From: Mycolicibacterium sp. 018/SC-01/001
Lineage (GTDB): Bacteria; Actinomycetota; Actinomycetes; Mycobacteriales; Mycobacteriaceae
Reading direction: 5' to 3'
NCBI RefSeq assembly: GCF_007096635.1
Contig: NZ_VKAA01000006.1
Location: 48,003 to 112,002, forward strand
DNA: 64,000 nt
This document shows, piece after piece, positions 57,370-64,000 of the stretch (position 1 is the stretch's first letter; each line of letters begins with the position of its first letter). Both the position numbers and the translations under genes were made by a program. Below the pieces are notes generated by a model. That model saw nothing but the letters and a program-made list of their open reading frames with translations, was not told where the DNA came from and did not search any database.

Positions 57370-57914
57370 TGCTGGCGATCCCACTCTTGCGCCAACAGCT
57401 GGCGGGTGTCGCGCAGCAACTGCGGGATGATCTTGGAGTCCCCGATGACAGTGATGAAGTTCGCGTCACCGCCCCAGCGGGGCACCACGTGCATGTGCAG
57501 ATGCTCCGAGAGCGAGCCGCCCGCCGACGTGCCGAGGTTGAGCCCGACGTTGAAGCCGTGCGGGCGCGACACCGCCTTCATCACGCGAATCGCTTTCTGC
57601 GTGAACGCCATCAGCTCGGCGCTCTCGTCGACGGTCAGGTTCTCCAATTCCGCGACCCGCCGATAGGGCACGACCATCAGATGGCCCGGGTTGTACGGAT
57701 AGAGGTTGAGCACCGCGTAGACCAGCTCGCCGCGCGCGACCACCAGGCCGTCTTCGTCGGACATGTTGGGGATGTCGGTGAACGGCTCGGACGACGCTGC
57801 CGAGCCCGGCTTCACAGCGTCGACGATGTAGTTCATCCGGTGCGGCGTCCACAACCGCTGCAGACGGTCCGGCTCACCGACCCCGCGGTCAACGATCGTG
57901 TCGTCCGAATCCAC
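57366..57914 (-). CDS. HIT-family AP4A phosphorylase-like protein
   Basis: A 182-residue HIT protein with the histidine triad HLHMHVVPRWGG near residue 138. The sequence before it, LNLYPYNPGHLMVVPYRRV, is typical of the branch with the Rv2613c AP4A phosphorylase. It splits diadenosine tetraphosphate. It starts with GTG 1 bp after the thrS stop and precedes the phosphatidylinositol genes. Confidence 0.93.
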   Translation of the reverse strand: MDSDDTIVDRGVGEPDRLQRLWTPHRMNYIVDAVKPGSAASSEPFTDIPNMSDEDGLVVARGELVYAVLNLYPYNPGHLMVVPYRRVAELENLTVDESAELMAFTQKAIRVMKAVSRPHGFNVGLNLGTSAGGSLSEHLHMHVVPRWGGDANFITVIGDSKIIPQLLRDTRQLLAQEWDRQQ

Positions 57915-57915
57915 G

Positions 57916-59985
57916 TCAGCCCTCGCCTGCCTGCATCCCGACGTTGACGAGATCTGCTGTGGGAGTGCAGTTTTCGCGCCGCTTCACCCAGTCGACGATG
58001 GTCTGCACCGCCGCATCACGCCCGACCCCGTTGATCTGCGTGCGATCGCCGAACCGGAAGCTCACCGCACCGGCTTCGACATCGCGGTCACCCGCGAGCA
58101 GCATGAACGGCACCCGCTGGTTGGTGTGGTTCACGATCTTCTTGGCCATCCGGTCGTCGCTGGTGTCGACCTCGGCCCGGATGCCGCGCTTCTTCAACTC
58201 GGCCGCCACCTCGAGCAGATAGTCGACGTGCCCCTCGGCGACCGGGATGCCCACCACCTGTACCGGCGCCAGCCAGGCCGGAAACGCCCCGGCGTAGTGC
58301 TCGGTGAGGATGCCGAAGAAACGCTCGATCGAGCCGAACAGCGCGCGGTGGATCAGCACCGGACGTTTGCGAGTGCCGTCGGCCGCGGTGTACTCGAGCT
58401 CGAAACGGTCCGGCATGTTGAAGTCGAGCTGAATCGTCGACATCTGCCAGCTGCGGCCCAATGCGTCGCGCACCTGCACCGAGATCTTCGGGCCGTAGAA
58501 CGCGGCGCCACCGGGATCGGGAACCAGTTCCAGCCCTGAGGATTCCGCCACCTCGCGCAGCGTCTCGGTGGCCTCCTCCCAGATCTCGTCGGAGCCGACG
58601 AACTTGTCCGGGTCCTTGGTCGACAGCTCCAGGTAGAAGTCGTCGAGGCCGTAGTCGCCGAGCAGGTCCAGGACGAACTGCAGCAGCCGCGACAGCTCGT
58701 CGCGCATCTCCTCCCGGGTGCAGTAGATGTGCGCATCGTCCTGTGTCATCCCCCGCACACGGGTCAGCCCGTGGATCACGCCGGACTTCTCGTAGCGGTA
58801 GACACTGCCGAATTCGAAGAGTCGCAACGGAAGTTCCCGATAGGACCGCCCTCGCGACCGATAGATCAGGTGGTGCATCGGGCAGTTCATCGGCTTGAGG
58901 TAGTAGTCCTGCCCCGGCTTGCGGACCGACCCGTCCTCGTTGAACTCCGCGTCGATGTGCATCGGCGGGAACATGCCGTCGGCGTACCACTCGAGGTGCC
59001 CCGAGGTGATGTAGAGCTGCTCTTTGGTGATGTGCGGGGTGTTGACGAACTCGTAGCCGGCCTCGATGTGCTTGCGGCGCGAGTACTCCTCGAGTTCGCG
59101 CCGCACGATGCCACCTTTGGGATGGAAAACCGGGAGACCGGAACCCAATTCGTCGGGAAAGCTGAACAGGTCCAGCTCGACACCGAGCTTGCGGTGGTCA
59201 CGACGCTGGGCCTCCTCGATCAGCTCGAGGTGGCGATCGAGCGCCTCCTGCGACTCCCACGCGGTGCCGTAGATGCGCTGCAGGCTGGCATTGGCCTGGT
59301 CGCCGCGCCAGTACGCCGCCGAGCTGCGGGTCAGTTTGAACGCCGGGATGTAGCGGGTGGTCGGGATGTGGGGTCCGCGGCACAGGTCGCCCCAAACACG
59401 CTCGCGGGTACGGGGATTGAGGTTGTCGTAGGCGGTCAGCTCGTCACCGCCGACCTCCATGACCTCGGGGTCGTCGGCACCGGACTTGTCGTCGATGAGC
59501 TCGAGCTTGTACGGCTCACCGGCCAGCTCCGCGCGGGCCTGCTCCTTGGACTCGTAGACGCGACGCTCGAAGAGCTGACCGTCCTTGACGATCTTGCGCA
59601 TCTTCTTCTCGAGCGCGTCCAGGTCTTCGGGGGTGAACGGCTCGGCCACGTCGAAGTCGTAGTAGAAGCCGTCCGTGATCGGCGGACCGATGCCCAGCTT
59701 GGCGTTGGGGAACATGTCCTGGACCGCCTGGGCGAGCACGTGCGCGGCCGAGTGGCGGATGACGCTGCGCCCGTCCTCGGTGTCGGCGGCCACCGGGACG
59801 ACGTCGGCGTCGGTGTCGGGTATCCAGGAGAGGTCACGCAGCCGGCCGTCGGCGTCACGGACGACGACGATCGCGTCGGGCGCACCCCGGGACGGCAGTC
59901 CGGCCTCACGCACCGCCGCGGCGGCGGTCGTCCCGGCAGCGACCCGGATCGGGGCTGCTGGTGCGGGGCGAGCGGGCGCGGTCAT
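57916..59985 (-). CDS. thrS: Threonyl-tRNA synthetase
   Basis: A 689-residue class II synthetase with an N-terminal TGS domain, an editing domain ([14 protein letters not shown], the HxxxH zinc-like motif) and the catalytic core ([33 protein letters not shown]). A C-terminal anticodon domain follows. The ATG at 59985 has GGGAG 7 bp before it; a TTG at 60000 is also in frame. It heads a string of overlapping genes running to the Nudix protein. Confidence 0.96.
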   Translation of the reverse strand: MTAPARPAPAAPIRVAAGTTAAAAVREAGLPSRGAPDAIVVVRDADGRLRDLSWIPDTDADVVPVAADTEDGRSVIRHSAAHVLAQAVQDMFPNAKLGIGPPITDGFYYDFDVAEPFTPEDLDALEKKMRKIVKDGQLFERRVYESKEQARAELAGEPYKLELIDDKSGADDPEVMEVGGDELTAYDNLNPRTRERVWGDLCRGPHIPTTRYIPAFKLTRSSAAYWRGDQANASLQRIYGTAWESQEALDRHLELIEEAQRRDHRKLGVELDLFSFPDELGSGLPVFHPKGGIVRRELEEYSRRKHIEAGYEFVNTPHITKEQLYITSGHLEWYADGMFPPMHIDAEFNEDGSVRKPGQDYYLKPMNCPMHHLIYRSRGRSYRELPLRLFEFGSVYRYEKSGVIHGLTRVRGMTQDDAHIYCTREEMRDELSRLLQFVLDLLGDYGLDDFYLELSTKDPDKFVGSDEIWEEATETLREVAESSGLELVPDPGGAAFYGPKISVQVRDALGRSWQMSTIQLDFNMPDRFELEYTAADGTRKRPVLIHRALFGSIERFFGILTEHYAGAFPAWLAPVQVVGIPVAEGHVDYLLEVAAELKKRGIRAEVDTSDDRMAKKIVNHTNQRVPFMLLAGDRDVEAGAVSFRFGDRTQINGVGRDAAVQTIVDWVKRRENCTPTADLVNVGMQAGEG

Positions 59986-60064
59986 GAGGGGTTCTCCCAA
60001 CGTTGGTGCCGTTCGGCGACGCCGACGGGCTCGGCGACCGCGACCATGCTATCGGTGCGGGCCC

Positions 60065-60493
60065 TCAGGACCCGATACCAATAGGGCTCTTCAGCCAGGG
60101 CCAGTCGAGATCGAACAATCGAGCCGCGAAGTTCAACGCCCCGAACAGCCATAGTGTGACGACGACGACGGCGGCGGTGAAGACGACACCCAGGATCTTC
60201 ACCCACAGGCCCTGTCGTGCGAACCAGTCCATCACCTTGTCGTAACGCTCACGCACCCAGGCGAGCAGGCGGCGCGCCCAGTCGAACTCGGTGGCCAGGA
60301 TGCCGAGTCCGATGAACACGATCGCCCAGCCGGGCCCCGGATACGGGATCGCGACGATGCCGGCGGCGAAGACGACGGTGCCGACCACTCCGACGGCGAT
60401 CCGGTACACCAGGTCGGCCACCGGGCGTTCGCGCAGGCGGTCGCGCCAGCGGGCCCAGCTGCGCGACAGGGCGTTGCGTTTCCCGTCGGTCAT
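60065..60493 (-). CDS. TIGR02611-type small membrane protein
   Basis: A 142-residue protein with basic ends and three hydrophobic segments: VYRIAVGVVGTVVFAAGIVAIPYPGPGWAIVFIGL (two short helices around a Pro-Gly bend) and ILGVVFTAAVVVVTLWLFGAL. The PYPGPGWAIVFIGLGILATEF motif is typical of the actinobacterial TIGR02611 family, whose function is unknown. It overlaps the thioesterase gene stop/start by ATGA. Confidence 0.83.
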   Translation of the reverse strand: MTDGKRNALSRSWARWRDRLRERPVADLVYRIAVGVVGTVVFAAGIVAIPYPGPGWAIVFIGLGILATEFDWARRLLAWVRERYDKVMDWFARQGLWVKILGVVFTAAVVVVTLWLFGALNFAARLFDLDWPWLKSPIGIGS

Positions 60494-61119
60494 GGCTGTC
60501 CCGGCCTGAGCTTGACGAACAGCGAGTGGGCTTCGGCGAGCACCTGGTCACCGTCGAGCAGCCGACCGGAGACGAAGATCTTGCGATCGACGATCTCGTC
60601 GATGCCCGCATCGACCTGCAACACCGTCTCGACCGGCACGATTTTGCGGTAGTCCACGTGGAGGAAGGCCGTGCGTTGCGCCCGGCTCTGCCCCAGCTTG
60701 GCGGCGGTGAAACCGAGCATCGAGTCGAACAGGTGGGCGATGGTGCCGCCGTGCGCAGCGCGGTTACGGCCGAGGTGGTAGCGGCGGAACCGGGCGGTGC
60801 CGCCGATGCGGTTGTCGTCGGTGACGTGCAGGTCGACCGGAATGTTGAGGACGTTTCCCCGATTGGGCAGGTCCATCCGCCGCCCCGACGGCGATGACCA
60901 CTCATCGGCGTCGAACGGCGCCAGCAGTTCCGATGCCCGCTCGATGAGTTCAGCGGCGGCGGTGATGACGCCGTCGGGGGCGTCGGCGGCACGCGCATGG
61001 TCCTGCAAGGTGCGGACAGCCTCGACGAAGCGCCCGTAGTCGGGCCCGCCGCGCGTGGTGGGTTCCGGCGGATTGAAGCCGCCGCCCGAATGGACGTCGG
61101 CGGATTCGGTGGCGCTCAC
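60490..61119 (-). CDS. PaaI/4HBT-type hotdog thioesterase
   Basis: A 209-residue protein with a helical N-terminus of about 90 residues and a hotdog domain containing the PaaI/4HBT motif HLGRNRAAHGGTIAHLFDSMLGF. Such enzymes hydrolyse acyl-CoA thioesters. It overlaps the next gene (TIGR02611 type) by 4 bp. Confidence 0.85.
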   Translation of the reverse strand: MSATESADVHSGGGFNPPEPTTRGGPDYGRFVEAVRTLQDHARAADAPDGVITAAAELIERASELLAPFDADEWSSPSGRRMDLPNRGNVLNIPVDLHVTDDNRIGGTARFRRYHLGRNRAAHGGTIAHLFDSMLGFTAAKLGQSRAQRTAFLHVDYRKIVPVETVLQVDAGIDEIVDRKIFVSGRLLDGDQVLAEAHSLFVKLRPGQP

Positions 61120-61140
61120 CCGCTCACCGTATTGGGTATC

Positions 61141-61992
61141 TCAGCTCTGAGCGGCACCGGCTTTGCTCAGCGTTTCGAACTCGTCGTCGCTGAGCTCGAT
61201 CTGGCCCGCTGCCACGTTCTCCTCGAGGTGGGCCACCTTCGACGTCCCGGGGATGGGCAGCATCACCGATGACCGCTTGAGCAGCCATGCAAGCGCCAGC
61301 TGCGAGGCGGTCGAGCCGTGCTCGGCGGCGATGCGTTGCAGCGGACCGTCGGCAGCCGCGAGTGGACCGGCCGCCAACGGGAACCACGGGATGAACGCGA
61401 CGCCCTGGGATTCGCAGGCGTCGACGAGGGCTTCAGCATCGCGGGTGGTGAGGTTGTACATGTTCTGTACCGACACGATCGGCGCCACCTTCTGCGCGGC
61501 CTCGAGCTGTTCGACGCTGATCTCCGACAGCCCGATGTGGCGGATCTTTCCCTCCTGCTGCAGCTTCAGCAGTTCGCCGACCTGGTCGTCGGCCGGAAAT
61601 TTGTCGTCGATGCGGTGCAGCTGGAAGAGGTCGATGGTGTCGACGCCGAGGCGCCGCAGACTCATCTCGCACTCCTGACGCAGATATGGGGGGTATCCCA
61701 GAACCGGCCACTCATTGGGACCGGTCCGCAGCAGCCCCGCCTTGGTGGCGATGACCACGCCGTCGTAGGGATGCAGGGCCTCCCGGATCAGCTCCTCGGA
61801 GACGTAAGGGCCGTACGAGTTTGCGGTGTCGATGAAGTCGACGCCGAGTTCCACGGCCCGCCGCAGCACGCGCAGACATTCCTCGCGATCGGCGGGCGGC
61901 CCCCACACACCGTCGCCGGTCAGGCGCATCGCCCCGAACGCGAGGCGGTTGACGGTCAGATCGTTGCCCAGGGTGAGCGTCGTCGTGGTCAC
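61141..61992 (-). CDS. Aldo/keto reductase
   Basis: A 283-residue NADPH-dependent oxidoreductase of the aldo/keto reductase barrel fold. The catalytic tetrad is visible: Asp and Tyr in [16 protein letters not shown], Lys in VIATKAGL, His in LFQLHRID. The GTG at 61992 fits the family start. It is divergent from the DUF1990 gene with 37 bp between starts, so the two may share a control region. The substrate is unknown. Confidence 0.9.
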   Translation of the reverse strand: MTTTTLTLGNDLTVNRLAFGAMRLTGDGVWGPPADREECLRVLRRAVELGVDFIDTANSYGPYVSEELIREALHPYDGVVIATKAGLLRTGPNEWPVLGYPPYLRQECEMSLRRLGVDTIDLFQLHRIDDKFPADDQVGELLKLQQEGKIRHIGLSEISVEQLEAAQKVAPIVSVQNMYNLTTRDAEALVDACESQGVAFIPWFPLAAGPLAAADGPLQRIAAEHGSTASQLALAWLLKRSSVMLPIPGTSKVAHLEENVAAGQIELSDDEFETLSKAGAAQS

Positions 61993-62029
61993 CGCACCGA
62001 CGCTACGCCCGCGATGGGAAGCTCGACAG

Positions 62030-62527
62030 GTGAAACTGGGCGATCTCGCGAGTCTGCAACTGACGTACGCCGAGGTCGGCGCGACTGCCGGGACGCCACC
62101 GGCGGGATACCGCTTTCTCCGCAGAACGGCCGTCATCGGTTGCGGCCGCGAGCGTTTCGACAAGGCAGCGGCGGCAGGTATGCGCTTCGGCATGCTGCGA
62201 GGAGCCGGGTTGCGCATCGAGGCGACCACGGCCGAAGCCCAGGTCGGTACCGACGTATTGGGACGTCTGGGACCGGTGGCCGCCCCGTGCCGGGTGGTCT
62301 ACGTCGTCGACGAACCGGACCGGCGCGGCTTCGCCTACGGCACGCTGCCCGGGCACGCCGTGCGCGGCGAAGAGCTGTTCCTGGTGCGCTACGACTCCTC
62401 GACGGACCAGGTCATCGCTGAGGTCGCCGCGTTCTCCCAGCCCGCGACGTGGTGGAGCAAGCTGGGGACCCCGGTGACCTCGCTCATGCAGAAAGTCATC
62501 GCCAACCGGTACCTCGAAGCGCTCTGA
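62030..62527 (+). CDS. DUF1990 family protein
   Basis: A 165-residue protein with the DUF1990 pattern: [41 protein letters not shown] and a C-terminal [12 protein letters not shown]. The GTG at 62030 is preceded by GGGAAG. Its function is unknown. It is divergent from the aldo/keto reductase and ends before a small hairpin. Confidence 0.85.
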   Translation: MKLGDLASLQLTYAEVGATAGTPPAGYRFLRRTAVIGCGRERFDKAAAAGMRFGMLRGAGLRIEATTAEAQVGTDVLGRLGPVAAPCRVVYVVDEPDRRGFAYGTLPGHAVRGEELFLVRYDSSTDQVIAEVAAFSQPATWWSKLGTPVTSLMQKVIANRYLEAL

Positions 62528-62532
62528 GGCGA

Positions 62533-62551
62533 CCGTGACAGATCGTCACGG
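62533..62551. terminator. Small hairpin after DUF1990 gene
   Basis: CCGTGAC (62533-62539) and GTCACGG (62545-62551) form a 7-bp stem with a 5-base loop, 5 bp after the stop codon. It is a likely terminator for the DUF1990 gene. Confidence 0.55.
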
Positions 62552-62630
62552 AAGTAGCAGCGACATGCCCAGGTGATTCCCCGTGGTCAGCGGTAGATTG
62601 ATGTGCCGAATTGACGCGAGAGTTTGGACG

Positions 62631-63356
62631 GTGGCGGTGGAAGCTGAGACTGACGTGGATGCGACGCATCTGCGCGTTGCGGAAGTGGTGCGTGGTCTGC
62701 ACAACAGACCGGACGCCGACGCCGACACGGTTGTCGCCGAACTGGCAGAACATGCGGCCGCCGAGATCCCGGGGGCGCAGTACGCAGGGATCACGCTGAC
62801 CCGCAATGCGCGACAGATCGAAACGCCCGCGGCGACGTCACACTGGCCGCTCCTGCTCGATAAGATCCAGCAGCGCTACCAGGAGGGGCCGTGCCTGACG
62901 GCGGCCTGGGACGAGCAGACCGTCCACGTGCCCGACCTCGAAACCGAGAAGCGCTTCCCGAACTATCGGCGGGATGCGCTGGCAGAAACTCCGATTCGGT
63001 CGATCATGGCGTTTCAGCTGTTCATCGCCGGCGAGACCCTCGGAGCGCTGAACGTCTACTCCGAACAGCCGAACGTGTTCACTGCTGAATCACGCACCAT
63101 GGGCATGATCTTCGCGGCCCACTCGTCGGTGGCCTGGAACTCGGCGCGGCGGGAGGAGCAGTTCAAGCGTGCGCTGTCGAGCAGGGACATGATCGGTCAG
63201 GCCAAAGGCATGATCATGGAGCGCTACCGCGTCGACGCGGTGCAGGCCTTCGAGGTGTTGCGCAAGCTCTCCCAGGACTCCAACGTGCCCCTCATCCAGG
63301 TCGCGAGCGATCTCGTTGCCGGTGCGCAGGCCGAGAACGAGGCGAAAGACCGCTAG
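62631..63356 (+). CDS. GAF-ANTAR RNA-binding regulator
   Basis: About 241 residues. The N-terminal helical part leads to a GAF domain (about 30-165, with AQYAGITLTRNARQIETPAAT and LGALNVYSEQPNVF). The C-terminal ANTAR domain (about 175-230) shows ALSSRDMIGQAKGMIMERY and FEVLRKLSQDSNVPL. ANTAR proteins bind paired hairpins in nascent RNA and prevent termination; the GAF domain would sense a ligand or redox state. The start is uncertain: GTG 62583, ATG 62601 and GTG 62631 are all in frame, and the GAF-ANTAR resemblance begins after the last. Confidence 0.88.
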   Translation: MAVEAETDVDATHLRVAEVVRGLHNRPDADADTVVAELAEHAAAEIPGAQYAGITLTRNARQIETPAATSHWPLLLDKIQQRYQEGPCLTAAWDEQTVHVPDLETEKRFPNYRRDALAETPIRSIMAFQLFIAGETLGALNVYSEQPNVFTAESRTMGMIFAAHSSVAWNSARREEQFKRALSSRDMIGQAKGMIMERYRVDAVQAFEVLRKLSQDSNVPLIQVASDLVAGAQAENEAKDR

Positions 63357-63359
63357 CCA

Positions 63360-63385
63360 CCCGGCTGAGCGACGGCCCAGCCGGG
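63360..63385. terminator. Hairpin between convergent ANTAR and Pro-rich genes
   Basis: CCCGGCTG (63360-63367) and CAGCCGGG (63378-63385) form a perfect 8-bp stem with a 10-base loop, immediately after the ANTAR-gene stop and before the convergent stop at 63397. Confidence 0.6.
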
Positions 63386-63396
63386 CAAGCAACGGG

Positions 63397-64000
63397 TTAC
63401 CGACCTTCCCAGCGATCGCGGCGTTCAGCGCCGACGACGGGCGTCCGCGCGACATCGGCATCGGCGACGGGGACTCCGACGGCGTCGCCTCCCTGAGACG
63501 CCGACCAGTCCGTGCCGGCACACAGCAGATCGGACGGGACCGGGATCTCGTTGGGCAGCGGCACCGGAAGGCCCGGGATCGACGGGAGATTCAGCGGAGA
63601 GGGCGCAATCAGGTTGGACACGCCTGTCGCCAGCAGTGGTGTCACCGGGTTCGACAGCCCGGGCGTGCTCACCGAGACGGCTGCAGGCGCGCCGGGCGCG
63701 GGCGCGGGCGGCGGCGGCAGCGCTCCGGCCACCGACGACGCGGCGTCCTGCACGGTGCGCAGCACCCCCGGCGGAGTCAGCAGATCCCGGACCGTCAGCG
63801 AGCTCCCCGGGCCACCGGGGATCGGCGACGAGGGCCCACCGTTGGTGACGCCCACGGACGCGGGCGGGGTCGGCGGCACCGGCGGCGTTGCTGCAGCAAC
63901 AGGAACGGTCACACCACCACCCGGACCACCCGGAACCGGCGGCACCACACCACCAGCAGGAACCGTCACACCACCACCCGGACCACCCGGAACCGGCGGC
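63397..64000 (-). CDS. Pro/Gly-rich repeat protein, N-terminus outside window
   Basis: The frame is open to the right edge, so the start is outside. The visible 200 residues begin with tandem copies of a 19-residue Pro/Gly/Val unit, then a Pro/Ala/Ser-rich stretch, then PLLATGVSNLIAPSPLNLPS, and end basic (AERRDRWEGR). Such composition is common in exported, cell-wall-associated mycobacterial proteins, but no signal peptide can be seen here. No domain was recognised, and it is not a PE_PGRS protein as far as visible. Confidence 0.65.
   Translation of the reverse strand, partial: PPVPGGPGGGVTVPAGGVVPPVPGGPGGGVTVPVAAATPPVPPTPPASVGVTNGGPSSPIPGGPGSSLTVRDLLTPPGVLRTVQDAASSVAGALPPPPAPAPGAPAAVSVSTPGLSNPVTPLLATGVSNLIAPSPLNLPSIPGLPVPLPNEIPVPSDLLCAGTDWSASQGGDAVGVPVADADVARTPVVGAERRDRWEGR
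63901..64000 (-). repeat. 57-bp tandem repeat at right edge
   Basis: Bases 63901-63943 and 63958-64000 are the same except for one base, giving a period of 57 bp (19 codons). It encodes the PPVPGGPGGGVTVPAGGVV-type unit of the Pro/Gly protein. More copies may lie outside the window. Confidence 0.85.

Noticed and set aside
63397..64000. PE_PGRS or PPE protein at the right edge.
   Set aside because: The repeats are Pro/Gly/Val units rather than GGA/GGN repeats, and no PE or PPE domain is visible.
63901..64000. CRISPR array.
   Set aside because: The repeat is in frame, coding, has a 57-bp period and no spacer pattern or cas genes.

Overview
The window is high-GC actinobacterial DNA that reads as a Mycobacterium chromosome, probably a fast-growing Mycolicibacterium-type species. 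From about 8.7 kb to about 60 kb the gene order follows the M. tuberculosis stretch Rv2572c to Rv2614c: aspS, hisS, ppiB, rel, apt, secF/secD/yajC, gabT, fadD9/car, ruvCAB, yebC, pdxS-tesB-pdxT, pimA-acyltransferase-pgsA1-HIT, thrS. No PE/PPE genes, insertion sequences, tRNA or rRNA genes, CRISPR arrays or prophage modules were seen. Genes are tightly packed, with many 4-bp ATGA/GTGA stop-start overlaps, and no gene-free stretch exceeds about 285 bp.

Region 1 (1-8682) is the accessory part and the most unusual. A partial TPR-GAF-nucleotide cyclase protein runs in from the left edge. It is followed by a translationally coupled eight-gene operon: an HK97-fold protein resembling an encapsulin shell, an E-type polyprenyl diphosphate synthase, two unrecognised small proteins, a CrtC-like (carotenoid 1,2-hydratase superfamily) protein, an SCP2-like carrier, a large FAD-dependent desaturase/dehydroxylase-like oxidoreductase, and a Pro-rich, partly disordered protein. 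The best reading is an isoprenoid-modifying pathway attached to a candidate protein nanocompartment, possibly with a cyclic-nucleotide link. The shell assignment rests on fold-level pattern matching by eye and needs a structure prediction or profile search.

Region 2 (8.7-18.8 kb) holds aspS, a SRPBCC protein, a type-B carboxylesterase, a YpfJ-type zinc peptidase, a DUF885 metalloprotein, a radical-SAM protein of the Rv2578c type, the RNA-polymerase recycling helicase HelD and a small secreted protein. A LexA/SOS box lies between the divergent radical-SAM gene and helD. Region 3 (18.8-23.8 kb) is a complete urea ABC importer, urtABCDE, with possible GlnR sites.

Region 4 (23.8-43.8 kb) holds housekeeping and stress genes: hisS, an MBL hydrolase, a peptidyl-prolyl isomerase, bifunctional (p)ppGpp synthetase/hydrolase, apt, a peptide-binding lipoprotein, secD/secF/yajC, gabT, carboxylic acid reductase, two small membrane proteins and ruvCAB with its SOS box. 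Region 5 (43.8-51.2 kb) is more variable: a TetR regulator with a double operator and a divergent alpha/beta hydrolase, formamidase fmdA with an FmdB-type zinc ribbon, yebC, an acyl-CoA dehydrogenase under a palindromic operator, and an NCS1 permease with a Cys-rich tail. Region 6 (51.2-64 kb) carries pyridoxal phosphate synthase, the phosphatidylinositol mannoside/PI operon, thrS, a small membrane protein, a thioesterase, an aldo/keto reductase, DUF1990, a GAF-ANTAR regulator and a Pro/Gly-repeat protein cut by the right edge.
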